DNA of 64,000 nt, taken from JASSUD01 sp031963415 (lineage in GTDB: Bacteria; Pseudomonadota; Gammaproteobacteria; Burkholderiales; Burkholderiaceae). The translations under genes were made by a program, and so were the position numbers. Shown here one piece after another: positions 44,326 through 52,792 of the stretch. The stretch's first letter is position 1; every line of letters starts with the position of its first letter. The notes under the pieces are model-generated. The model saw only the letters and a list, made by a program, of their open reading frames with translations. It was not told the origin of the DNA and did not search any database. Where the stretch lies: assembly GCA_031963415.1 (NCBI GenBank), contig JASSUI010000001.1:1488001-1552000 (forward strand). The letters are read 5' to 3'.

Positions 44326-45213
44326 TCACGCAGGATAGTTATCATTCCAACGCAACTTTTTACGTAAAGTCGCGTAATAGCTGTGACCGACTGGATGTAA
44401 TAAAGGTACGGTGTAGTTTGAACGGCGCACTTCAATCGTATCTTCAAGCTGCAATGCAGTAAAAGATTGCATATCGAAATTCACATTCACATCGCGTCCG
44501 TTAATGATTTGGATGGCAATATCCGCGTCGGCAGGCAGCACGATAGGTCGATTTGACAGCGAGTGCGGTGCGATTGGGGCAAGCACAATACCTGCAACTT
44601 GTGGGTGCAAGATGGGGCCTTGTGCGGCTAGTGCATAGGCGGTAGAGCCGGTAGGGGTCGCGACAATTAACCCGTCAGAGCGTTGGTCGTACATAAACAC
44701 GCTGTTAACCGATACACGCAATTCAACCATGCCCGAAAAACCGCTACGGTTCACGACTACATCATTAAAAGCTAATGCTTGATAAATCACTTGATTAGCA
44801 CGCACGATGCGCGCTTCTAACAGCGTGCGTAAATCGCGCTCGTAGTGTCCCGCGAGCATTTGCGGTACAACTTGCTGCATTTCGCTGATAGGAATGTCTG
44901 TAATAAAGCCAAGGCGCCCGCCGTTAATGCCAATCAGCGGTGTGCCGTAGCGCGCGAGCTGCCGCCCCAGGCTAAGAAGCGTGCCATCGCCGCCAAGCAC
45001 AATTGCCACATCAGTGTATTGGCCGATTTCATCGGGATTTAGCCGTGCGTATTGTGCGTCTGCCTTTATTGTTTGTGCCGTATGGGCTTCAAAAACCACT
45101 TTAAAGCCGCGTTTGGTCAGGCACTCAGCCAGTACGAGTAAAGGGGTGCCAATATCGGCTGCGTCTGGCCGAGCAACGAGGGCAACGGTTTGAAATGAGC
45201 TTTGTTTTTCCAT
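44326..45213 (-). CDS. nadK: NAD kinase
   Basis: NadK phosphorylates NAD to NADP. The 295-residue product has the GGDGTLL motif (VLGGDGTLLSLGRQ), NGGRLGFITDI and DGLIVATPTGSTAYALAAQGP, all diagnostic. The start at 45213 lies only about 37 bases from the first unit of a palindromic tandem array, so its promoter must lie in or next to that array. No good ribosome-binding site is seen. Confidence 0.94.
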   Translation of the reverse strand: MEKQSSFQTVALVARPDAADIGTPLLVLAECLTKRGFKVVFEAHTAQTIKADAQYARLNPDEIGQYTDVAIVLGGDGTLLSLGRQLARYGTPLIGINGGRLGFITDIPISEMQQVVPQMLAGHYERDLRTLLEARIVRANQVIYQALAFNDVVVNRSGFSGMVELRVSVNSVFMYDQRSDGLIVATPTGSTAYALAAQGPILHPQVAGIVLAPIAPHSLSNRPIVLPADADIAIQIINGRDVNVNFDMQSFTALQLEDTIEVRRSNYTVPLLHPVGHSYYATLRKKLRWNDNYPA

Positions 45214-45249
45214 GCGCGCATTACACCATAGCTGTGCTGAGAAAAAAAT

Positions 45250-45985
45250 AGAACTTGTTTAGGGCCTGCCTGGCGCCCTCGCGCCGCCTTGCCGTACGTT
45301 TTGTACTGTCTGCGGCGACGCGAGGCCACCAGACAGGCCCTAAACAAGTTCTAAGTAAGTGTTGTTTTAGGCTTTTGGGGGCGCCCTCGCGCCGCCTTGC
45401 CGTACGTTTTGTACTGTCTGCGGCGACGCGAGGCCACCAGACAGGCCCTAAACAAGTTCTAAGTAAGTGTTGTTTTAGGCTTTTGGGGGCGCCCTCGCGC
45501 CGCCTTGCCGTACGTTTTGTACTGTCTGCGACGACGCGAGGCCACCAGACAGGCCCTAAACAAGTTCTAAGTAAGTGTTGTTTTAGGTTTTTTGGGGCGC
45601 CCTCGCGCCGCCTTGCCGTACGTTTTGTACTGTCTGCGGCGACGCGAGCCACCCACCAGACAGGCCCTAAACAAGTTCTAAGTAAAGTGTTGTTTTAGGC
45701 TTTTTGGGGCGTCCTCGCGCCGCCTTGCCGTACGTTTTTGTACTGTCTGCGGCGACGCGAGGCCACCAGACAGGCCCTAAACAAGTTCTAAGTAAATGTT
45801 GTTTTAGGCTTTTTGGGGCGCCCTGGCGCCGCCTTGCCGTACGTTTTTGTACTGTCTACGGCGCCGCGAGGCTACCAGACAGGCCCTAAACAAGTTCTAA
45901 GTAAGTGTTGTTTTAGGCTTTTTGGGGCGCCCTCGCGTCGCCTTGCCGTATGTTTTGTACTGTCTGCGTCGGCGCGAGGACAGCG
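45250..45985. repeat. Seven-copy palindromic tandem array (about 108-112 bp units)
   Basis: The core CGCCTTGCCGTACG recurs with GCCGTA at 45291, 45399, 45507, 45615, 45727, 45836 and (as GCCGTATG) 45945, giving spacings of 108, 108, 108, 112, 109 and 109. Each unit can fold: CCTCGCGCCGCC faces GGCGACGCGAGG around CCGTACGTTTTGTAC. The array's left edge GAACTTGTTTAGGGCCTG is the exact inverse of CAGGCCCTAAACAAGTTC, which ends the first six units. The seventh unit diverges after GCGCGAGG. Open frames in all directions through it are repeat translations, not genes. It sits between the divergent nadK and hrcA genes. Confidence 0.93.
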
Positions 45986-46114
45986 GGGAAAGTCTAAGCA
46001 GATTCTAAATGCGGAAGTTTTGGCATAAGACAGCTGGCTAACAAGACGGTAAACTTACTGCAATCTAGGTTAACTCATTTTTTGCGCCCATTTTTTGCAC
46101 TTATCTCATTTGCT

Positions 46115-47134
46115 ATGTTAGATCCTCGTGCCCGAACGCTACTTAAATTGCTGATCGAGAGATATATCTCCGATGGGCAACCCGTGAGTTCGCGTGCACT
46201 GTCAAAGTATTCAGGGTTGGAATTAAGCCCTGCAACCATCCGCAATGTGATGTCCGATCTTGAAGAATTGGGCCTCATAGCTAGTCCGCATACGTCAGCG
46301 GGTCGTATACCGACGCCACGCGCCTATCGCTTATTCGTCGATACGATGCTTACCACGCAGCCACTGACCGATGATGAGCAAGTCAAACTTAAAGTACAAA
46401 GCAAATTGCGCCCAGATGCACCGACTAAACTTGCGGCTGCCGCGGCGAGTGTGTTGTCTAATCTATCGCAGTTTGCCGGCGTTGTTTTGACGCCGCGCCA
46501 TAGTCACGTGTTTAGGCAGATTGAGTTTTTACGACTCTCTGAAAAAAGGATCTTGTTGATTATGGTGACCCCTGAGGGGGATGTGCAAAATCGGATCATC
46601 GCTACCCAAAAGGCATATTCAACGGCTCAACTCACCGAGGCGGCTAATTATATTAATGCAAATTATGCAGGCTTAAGTTTTAATGAGGTGCGCGAGCGGT
46701 TGCGTAAAGAAATTGATGCGTTACGCGATGACATGACGCAATTGATGCAGGCAGCGGTTACCGCTGGCACAACAGAAGTCGATCCAAGTGAAAAAGTATT
46801 GATTGCTGGGGAGCGCAATCTGTTGGAGGTGACTGATCTTTCGTCCGATATGGATCGTTTGCGTAAACTTTTTGATGTGTTTGAACAAAGAACGGGTTTA
46901 TTGCAGCTGTTAGATGTATCAAGCCATGCGCCAGGCGTGAAAATTTTTATCGGTGGCGAGTCAGACTTGGTACCGATCGAAGAAATGAGTATTATCACGG
47001 CTCCTTACCAGGTAAATAGCAAAGTAGTGGGCACGCTTGGCGTGATTGGTCCAACCCGAATGGCCTATCAACGGATGATTTCGATTGTGGATATCACGGC
47101 CAAAATGCTATCGAACGCGCTTAATCAACATTAG
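46115..47134 (+). CDS. hrcA: Heat-inducible transcription repressor HrcA
   Basis: HrcA represses groE/dnaK-type heat-shock genes by binding CIRCE elements. The 339-residue product starts MLDPRARTLLKLLIERYISD, a winged-helix domain continuing with LSPATIRNVMSDLEELGLI and SAGRIPTPRAYR; the GAF-like and inserted dimerisation parts follow, ending MISIVDITAKMLSNAL. The ATG at 46115 is chosen; the in-frame TTG at 46082 would add an unconserved leader. No CIRCE inverted repeat (TTAGCACTC-N9-GAGTGCTAA) was seen near hrcA, grpE, dnaK or dnaJ here, so its targets, presumably groESL, lie elsewhere. Confidence 0.94.
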   Translation: MLDPRARTLLKLLIERYISDGQPVSSRALSKYSGLELSPATIRNVMSDLEELGLIASPHTSAGRIPTPRAYRLFVDTMLTTQPLTDDEQVKLKVQSKLRPDAPTKLAAAAASVLSNLSQFAGVVLTPRHSHVFRQIEFLRLSEKRILLIMVTPEGDVQNRIIATQKAYSTAQLTEAANYINANYAGLSFNEVRERLRKEIDALRDDMTQLMQAAVTAGTTEVDPSEKVLIAGERNLLEVTDLSSDMDRLRKLFDVFEQRTGLLQLLDVSSHAPGVKIFIGGESDLVPIEEMSIITAPYQVNSKVVGTLGVIGPTRMAYQRMISIVDITAKMLSNALNQH

Positions 47135-47245
47135 GTCTTTATAGAAACCCTGTGGTGACAGCTTGCTTTTCTGCTATGGGATTCGAAAGAGGTTGTTTAT
47201 TAAAGAAGCACATTTCTCGCATGTTTTGTAGCCCTGCAATCTCAC

Positions 47246-48349
47246 TTGCCTTTGCGTTTTGTCAAACATCCAGAAAGCATCCTAACAAACCTTACAGCCT
47301 TGACTTCACTTCCATCATCAAAGTCTGCACGCACGGCTGTGCTGCTGATTAATCTTGGTACTCCGTCTGCGCCTACGCCGCGCGCAGTGCGTCGCTATTT
47401 GGCGCAATTTTTGTCTGATCCTCGGGTGGTTGAACTTCCTAAGTTGATTTGGCAAGTCATTTTACGTTTGCTGATCCTGCCATTTCGCTCGCGTGCCTCA
47501 GCGTCTAAATATGCGTCAGTGTGGCTAACCGAGGGAGCGCCGCTGTTGGTATATACCGAAGCGCAAACCAAAGCATTGAAAAAACAGCTCGCAGCCACTG
47601 AACCTCAGTTACTCGTTGAATTTGCGATGCGTTATGGGGAGCCTTCGATTCCTCAGGTATTGGCTAAATTAAAAGCAGATGGCGTGGACCGTCTTCTGCT
47701 TGTGCCGCTATATCCACAATATTCGGCAACGACCACGGCGAGTGCTTTTGATGCAGTACTTGCGCAATTGCAAAAAATGCGTAATCAACCAGCCATTCGC
47801 ACAATTAAAGATTACGCAGATTTCCCCCCTTATATCGCAGCGCTGAGCGCGCAAATTCAGCATTATTGGGCAACGCATGGGCGGCCTGATTTTGTTCGCG
47901 GTGAGCGTTTGTTACTAAGCTTTCATGGGCTACCTAAGCGTTTTGTGGAACTTGGCGATCCTTACTATGCACAGTGCCAGCTCACTGCCTGTTTATTGGC
48001 ACAAGCACTCGGGCTAACTGAAAATGAATTTCAACTTACCTTTCAATCGCGTTTTGGGCCAGCAGCCTGGCTCACCCCTTACACATTACCTACTTTGCAA
48101 AAACTCGGCGCAGCTGGCTGCTCGCGCGTTGACATATTCTGCCCTGGGTTTACGGCTGATTGCTTAGAGACGTTAGAAGAAATAGGAATACAGGGACGAG
48201 ACGCTTTTTTGCAAGCCGGGGGTAGCGAATATCATTTGATTCCCTGCGTTAATGCAACTCAACCTTTCATCGACTGTTTAGTGGAATTAATTATGCTGAA
48301 TCTGGGAGGATGGAACGCAAGTTCTGCTAAGCCTAATAAAACTCTCTAA
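47246..48349 (+). CDS. hemH: Ferrochelatase
   Basis: HemH inserts ferrous iron into protoporphyrin IX, the last step of heme synthesis. The roughly 367-residue product has AVLLINLGTPSAPTPRAVR near its start, SFHGLPKRFVELGDPYY with the metal-binding His, FQSRFGPAAWLTPYT, and CPGFTADCLETLEEI. No ATG lies before the conserved region: TTG at 47246 or TTG at 47252 (giving MRFVKHPE, closer to Burkholderia starts as I recall them) are the candidates. Neither has a strong ribosome-binding site, so the start is uncertain. Confidence 0.93.
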   Translation: MPLRFVKHPESILTNLTALTSLPSSKSARTAVLLINLGTPSAPTPRAVRRYLAQFLSDPRVVELPKLIWQVILRLLILPFRSRASASKYASVWLTEGAPLLVYTEAQTKALKKQLAATEPQLLVEFAMRYGEPSIPQVLAKLKADGVDRLLLVPLYPQYSATTTASAFDAVLAQLQKMRNQPAIRTIKDYADFPPYIAALSAQIQHYWATHGRPDFVRGERLLLSFHGLPKRFVELGDPYYAQCQLTACLLAQALGLTENEFQLTFQSRFGPAAWLTPYTLPTLQKLGAAGCSRVDIFCPGFTADCLETLEEIGIQGRDAFLQAGGSEYHLIPCVNATQPFIDCLVELIMLNLGGWNASSAKPNKTL

Positions 48350-48382
48350 TTTCATAGCGAAGTATAAATTTTTGATAAATAA

Positions 48383-48410
48383 CTTGAAATTTGCAGAGTC
48401 ATCCCAATCT
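48383..48410 (+). promoter_or_regulatory. Sigma-32 (heat-shock)-type promoter upstream of grpE
   Basis: CTTGAAA (48383-48389), 13 bases, then CCCAATCT (48403-48410). The sigma-32 consensus is CTTGAAA, 11-16 bases, CCCCATnT, so the -35 is perfect and the -10 close. It is about 160 bases before the grpE ATG and in the right orientation to drive grpE and probably dnaK. Confidence 0.65.
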
Positions 48411-48571
48411 GCTACCCAATGAAGGTTTAGAGGGGTGTGCGAAGTGGCAGATCGACTTCTTAATATTCAAAAACGCTAGGCAGACAACCATGTAAAATCT
48501 TGCCGCTTTTGTTTATTCAGTGTCCCTCTGAAGATTTTCTTTTTGTTTTTTGGAATAACGAGTTACTAATT

Positions 48572-49180
48572 ATGGAAAAAAAGCGAGTGCATCAAGCTGC
48601 TTCAGAAGATCAAGAGCAGCACGCTAGCTCAAATCAAACAGATCAAGCTCAGACAGAAACAGACGAGTTGCCACGCGAGCCCATCGATCAAACTGAGCAA
48701 GAAGCACAACCTAGTATTGAGGATGCGTTGGCGCAAGCTCAAGCGCATATTGCTGAATTGAAAGAAGATTTTTTACGCGCGAAAGCGGAAACCGAAAATT
48801 TACGTCGTCGTACGCAAGAAGATTTGGCGAAGGCGCATAAATTTGCGATTGAGCGTTTTGCTGAGTATTTATTGCCAGTTATCGATAGCCTTGAAGCAGC
48901 AATTAACTGTGAATCAAATGATGTGGCCAAAATGCGCGACGGGGTTGAGTTGACGCTGCGCCAATTGAATAGCGCGTTGGAGAAAGGGCGAGTAGTTGTG
49001 CTCAATCCTGAAGTGGGTGCGAAATTTGATCCGCATCGTCATCAGGCGATTGCAACGGTACCTGCCGAACAAGAGCCAAACACCGTGGTTACAGTATTGC
49101 AAAAGGGTTATTTAATCGCTGATCGTGTCTTACGCCCGGCTTTGGTAACAGTATGCCAGCCGGCGGCACGAGGCCAATAG
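48572..49180 (+). CDS. grpE: Nucleotide exchange factor GrpE
   Basis: GrpE releases ADP from DnaK. From the ATG at 48572 the product is 202 residues: a Gln/Glu-rich disordered start, a long coiled coil (AQAHIAELKEDFLRAKAETE, then NLRRRTQEDLAKAHKFAIER) and the compact beta domain with GAKFDPHRHQAI and VLQKGYLIADRVLRPALVTV. The in-frame upstream start at 48500 gives a hydrophobic leader without conservation. First of the grpE-dnaK-dnaJ chaperone set. Confidence 0.95.
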   Translation: MEKKRVHQAASEDQEQHASSNQTDQAQTETDELPREPIDQTEQEAQPSIEDALAQAQAHIAELKEDFLRAKAETENLRRRTQEDLAKAHKFAIERFAEYLLPVIDSLEAAINCESNDVAKMRDGVELTLRQLNSALEKGRVVVLNPEVGAKFDPHRHQAIATVPAEQEPNTVVTVLQKGYLIADRVLRPALVTVCQPAARGQ

Positions 49181-49210
49181 GAAAACCTTAAACAGTTCTG
49201 ACAAAGATGC

Positions 49211-49244
49211 GCAGTGAATTTTGGGACAAGCCGAAGTCCCACTG
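49211..49244 (+). other. Stem-loop in the grpE-dnaK spacer
   Basis: TGGGAC (49222-49227) pairs with GTCCCA (49236-49241), extended by CAGT/ACTG outside. It lies 24 bases before the dnaK ATG and 9 bases before its AGGAGA ribosome-binding site. It could adjust message stability or processing; no T run follows. Confidence 0.45.
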
Positions 49245-49267
49245 AGATTAAGCTAGGAGATTTTGAA

Positions 49268-51217
49268 ATGGGCAAAAAAATTATTGGGATTGATTTGGGT
49301 ACCACCAATTCCTGTGTAGCAGTGGTATTGGAAGGAAATCAAATACGTGTGATAGAAAACGAAGAAGGTGGGCGTACCACGCCTTCTATCGTTGCTTACA
49401 CCGAAGATAACCAAACATTGGTTGGGGTAGCAGCAAAACGGCAAGCTGTTACTAACCCACAAAATACGATATTTGCGGTTAAAAGGCTGATTGGGCGTCG
49501 TTTTGATGAAGATGCAGTAAAAAAAGATATTGGCCTGATGCCTTATAAGATCGTCAAAGCAGAAAACGGCGACGCTTGGGTAGAAGCACGTGGCCAGAAA
49601 CTGGCGGCTCAGCAAATTTCGGCTGAAATTTTGATGAAGATGAAGAAGACCGCCGAAAACTATCTCGGCGAGCCGGTTACCGAAGCCGTTATCACGGTGC
49701 CAGCGTATTTTAACGACAGCCAACGTCAAGCGACCAAAGATGCAGGCCGCATTGCTGGACTTGAGGTGAAACGTATCATCAACGAACCTACCGCAGCGGC
49801 ATTAGCGTTTGGTTTAGATAAGATGGAGAAGGGCGATCGTAAGATTGCTGTTTACGATTTGGGCGGCGGTACTTTTGACGTATCGATTATTGAAATTGCT
49901 GACGTCGACGGTGAAAAGCAATTTGAAGTGCTGTCGACCAATGGTGATACTTTCCTCGGTGGGGAAGACTTCGATCAACGCATCATCGATTACGTGATTG
50001 GTGAGTTTAAGAAAGAACAAGGTGTTGATCTATCGAAAGATGTGCTCGCTTTGCAAAGGCTTAAAGAAGCGGCTGAAAAAGCTAAGATTGAACTTTCTAG
50101 CTCGCAACAAACCGAAATTAATCTGCCTTACATTACCGCTGATGCGAGTGGACCTAAGCATTTAAATCTGAAGATCACGCGCGCCAAATTAGAAGCGCTG
50201 GTGGAAGATTTAATCGAACGCACCATCGAGCCATGCCGTGTCGCGATTAAAGACGCGAATATTAAAGTTGGCGAAATCGATGATGTCATTTTGGTTGGCG
50301 GTATGAGCCGTATGCCTAAAGTACAAGAGAAAGTGAAAGAGTACTTTGGCCGTGAACCGCGCCGCGATGTGAATCCTGATGAAGCTGTAGCTGTTGGTGC
50401 TGCGATTCAGGGGCAAGTGTTGTCGGGTGATCGTAAAGATGTGCTGTTGCTTGATGTGACTCCGCTCTCGCTTGGTATCGAGACTTTAGGCGGTGTGATG
50501 ACCAAGATGATTGCCAAAAACACGACGATCCCAACTAAGCATTCGCAAGTGTTTTCAACAGCAGATGACAACCAATCAGCGGTAACCATTAAAGTGTTCC
50601 AGGGTGAACGCGAAATGGCAGTGCACAATAAGTTGCTAGGTGACTTTAATCTAGAAGGGATTCCACCAGCGCAACGTGGTATGCCACAGATCGAAGTGAC
50701 TTTCGATATTGATGCAGATGGTATTTTGCATGTGTCAGCCAAAGACAAAGCGACCGGTAAAGAAAACAGAATCACGATTAAAGCCAGCTCTGGGCTTTCT
50801 GAAGCCGAAGTCGAGCAAATGCTTAAAGATGCGGAAGCCAATGCTGAAGAAGACCGTAAACTGCGTGAATTGACCGAAACGCGTAATCAAGGCGATGCAC
50901 TTTTGCATAGCACCAAAAAATCGCTCACCGAATATGGCGATAAGCTTGATGCGAGCGAAAAATCAAAAATTGAAGATGCGTTGAAAGAACTTGAAGAAGC
51001 GCTCAAAGGCTCAGACAAAGCTGAAATCGATCAGAAGATTGAAGCGTTGTCACAAGCTTCGCAAAAACTCGGCGAGAAGATGTATGAGCAGATGCAAGCT
51101 AACCAAGCCGCAGCGGGGACGCAGGCTCATCCTGAAGCTGCTACCGGTGATGCGGCGACTGGTAAGCCACAAGATGATGTAGTTGATGCCGAGTTTAAAG
51201 AAGTGAAAAAAGACTAA
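49268..51217 (+). CDS. dnaK: Hsp70 chaperone DnaK
   Basis: The 649-residue Hsp70 has the three signature segments IIGIDLGTTNSCVAVV, VYDLGGGTFDVSI and VILVGGMSRMPKVQ, the NRTTPS-like phosphate region, the linker DVLLLDVTPLSLG and a C-terminal tail ending DDVVDAEFKEVKKD, the GrpE/co-chaperone-facing motif usual in proteobacteria. I chose the ATG at 49268 (MGKKIIGIDLG), preceded by AGGAGA; the open frame extends upstream to 49214 without support. Confidence 0.98.
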   Translation: MGKKIIGIDLGTTNSCVAVVLEGNQIRVIENEEGGRTTPSIVAYTEDNQTLVGVAAKRQAVTNPQNTIFAVKRLIGRRFDEDAVKKDIGLMPYKIVKAENGDAWVEARGQKLAAQQISAEILMKMKKTAENYLGEPVTEAVITVPAYFNDSQRQATKDAGRIAGLEVKRIINEPTAAALAFGLDKMEKGDRKIAVYDLGGGTFDVSIIEIADVDGEKQFEVLSTNGDTFLGGEDFDQRIIDYVIGEFKKEQGVDLSKDVLALQRLKEAAEKAKIELSSSQQTEINLPYITADASGPKHLNLKITRAKLEALVEDLIERTIEPCRVAIKDANIKVGEIDDVILVGGMSRMPKVQEKVKEYFGREPRRDVNPDEAVAVGAAIQGQVLSGDRKDVLLLDVTPLSLGIETLGGVMTKMIAKNTTIPTKHSQVFSTADDNQSAVTIKVFQGEREMAVHNKLLGDFNLEGIPPAQRGMPQIEVTFDIDADGILHVSAKDKATGKENRITIKASSGLSEAEVEQMLKDAEANAEEDRKLRELTETRNQGDALLHSTKKSLTEYGDKLDASEKSKIEDALKELEEALKGSDKAEIDQKIEALSQASQKLGEKMYEQMQANQAAAGTQAHPEAATGDAATGKPQDDVVDAEFKEVKKD

Positions 51218-51300
51218 GAAGTAATCAGCTAGTCGCTATAAAAGCAGTAAAGACCTGTTTAGGGTCTTTCGAAGAGCCTCCGTATTTTTCGGAGGAGCCA

Positions 51301-51405
51301 AATAAAGGCTGTTGGGACGCATGTTGGGGTTATTTCATCGCCTCAACCTACGATTTTTTGCAATGTGTTCGTAGGTTGAGTGGGGGACGAACCCCAACAA
51401 GCCTA
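51301..51405. repeat. Nested palindromic repeat element, copy B
   Basis: Between dnaK and dnaJ, a nested palindrome with arms TGTTGGGACGCATGTTGGGG/AACCCCAACA and CAACCTACG/CGTAGGTTG. It aligns with the core of the element at 11983-12090 (shared AATAAAG-CTGTTGG, CGCATGTTGGGG, CAACCTACG and GACGAACCCC/CTACAAACCC blocks), so the two belong to one dispersed family. The inner arms are perfect here while copy A has mismatches. Confidence 0.78.
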
Positions 51406-51553
51406 TCAATCATCTCTAATAGCTATGGGTTTAGAGAATCTGAACAGATTCAAAAAGTTTGTTCAGGTTCTTCCTAATTTTGAGCTAGCGAGTAATCTTT
51501 AATAAAGAAATTTAAAGCATTAGTGCAGTAATTGACTAATGACCAGATTCAAT
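51406..51553. other. Rest of the dnaK-dnaJ spacer
   Basis: About 150 bases with two further small inverted repeats: GAATCTGAACAGATTC (51435-51450 region) and CATTAGT...ACTAATG (about 51518-51542). No gene or second sigma-32 promoter was recognised. Confidence 0.35.
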
Positions 51554-51585
51554 GGCTTGCCTTAAGCAATTTAAGCAAGCCTTTT
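51554..51585 (+). terminator. Terminator-like hairpin just upstream of dnaJ
   Basis: GGCTTGC and GCAAGCC pair, with inner CTTAA/TTTAA, around GCAA; TTTT follows at 51582-51585. It ends 35 bases before the dnaJ ATG and is followed by a small GCGTGT-A-ACACGC palindrome. It could separate dnaJ transcription from dnaK, or act as an attenuator. Confidence 0.65.
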
Positions 51586-51620
51586 GCGCGTGTAACACGC
51601 CGAGAAAGTGCTGAACTGAT

Positions 51621-52748
51621 ATGGCAAAACGAGATTATTACGAGGTATTAGGCGTTGCCAGAAATGCAAGCGATGACGAGATTAAAAAGGCGTATCGCAA
51701 GCTGGCGATGAAATACCATCCAGACCGCAATCCAGGTAAAAAAGACGCTGAAGAGCAGTTTAAAGAAGTCAAAGAAGCCTATGAAATGTTAAGCGATGCG
51801 CAAAAGCGTGCAGCTTATGATCAATATGGGCATAGCGGCGTCGATCCTAATATGGGCGCGGGCGGCGCACATGGATTTGGCGGATTTGCTGACGCCTTTG
51901 GCGATATCTTTGGCGATATCTTTGGTGCTGCTGGAGGTGGCCGAGAGCATGGTGGCTCACGAGTTTATCGCGGTGCCGATTTGCGCTACAGCATGGAAAT
52001 TACGCTGGAGCAAGCAGCGCGTGGCTATGAAACGCAAATTCGTGTCCCGAGTTGGGACAATTGCGATGTGTGCCGCGGTTCGGGAGCGAAAGCAGGGACG
52101 CAGCCGAAGACCTGCCCAACTTGTAAGGGCAGTGGTGCAGTGCGCATGTCGCAGGGTTTTTTCAGCATTCAACAAACTTGCCCTAAATGTCATGGTAGCG
52201 GCAGTTATATTGCCGACCCATGCACCAACTGTCATGGCGCGGGTAAAGTCAAACGTACCAAAACAATGGCAGTGACGATTCCAGCTGGCATTGATGATGG
52301 TATGCGTATTCGCTCGGCAGGCAATGGAGAGCCAGGCAGTAATGGCGGCCCGCCAGGGGATTTATATATTGAAATCCATATTAAGCCGCATGCTGTTTTT
52401 GAGCGTGATGGCGATACTTTACATTGCCGCATGCCTGTCGCCTTCACCACGGCTGCACTAGGGGGGGAAATTGAGGTGCCAACGTTGCATGGCCGCGCCA
52501 CCTTTAGTGTGCCTGAAGGGACCCAATCAGGAAAAACCTTCCGGCTACGTGGCAAAGGGATTAAAGGTGTGCACGCTAGTGTGCCTGGTGATCTATATGT
52601 GCATGTCCAAGTTGAAACACCAGTTAAGTTGACTGAACATCAACGTGATTTACTTAAGCAATTTGAACGCTCGCTCAGCGATGGCGGCGCACGACATAGC
52701 CCGGAAAGTAAAAGTTGGTTTGAGCGGGTAAAAAATTTCTTTGAGTAA
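51621..52748 (+). CDS. dnaJ: Chaperone protein DnaJ (Hsp40)
   Basis: The 375-residue type I J-protein: N-terminal J domain DYYEVLGVARNASDDEIKKA with HPD in KYHPDRNPG, a Gly/Phe-rich linker, four CxxCxGxG zinc repeats (CDVCRGSG, CPTCKGSG, CPKCHGSG, CTNCHGAG), and the C-terminal peptide-binding domains. It delivers substrates to DnaK. It lies 403 bases after dnaK, an unusually wide gap filled with repeats and hairpins. Confidence 0.97.
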   Translation: MAKRDYYEVLGVARNASDDEIKKAYRKLAMKYHPDRNPGKKDAEEQFKEVKEAYEMLSDAQKRAAYDQYGHSGVDPNMGAGGAHGFGGFADAFGDIFGDIFGAAGGGREHGGSRVYRGADLRYSMEITLEQAARGYETQIRVPSWDNCDVCRGSGAKAGTQPKTCPTCKGSGAVRMSQGFFSIQQTCPKCHGSGSYIADPCTNCHGAGKVKRTKTMAVTIPAGIDDGMRIRSAGNGEPGSNGGPPGDLYIEIHIKPHAVFERDGDTLHCRMPVAFTTAALGGEIEVPTLHGRATFSVPEGTQSGKTFRLRGKGIKGVHASVPGDLYVHVQVETPVKLTEHQRDLLKQFERSLSDGGARHSPESKSWFERVKNFFE

Positions 52749-52792
52749 AGCAAATTTTATCTGATGAGCACGCAGTAGATTGGGGTAAACAC

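Noticed and set aside
45221..45889. Several open frames on both strands through the 45 kb array
   Set aside because: They are translations of the 108-112 bp repeat in different frames, with a repeating peptide and no ribosome-binding sites.
45250..45985. Possible CRISPR array
   Set aside because: Units are nearly identical along their whole length, with no unique spacers, the period is too long, and no cas genes are near.
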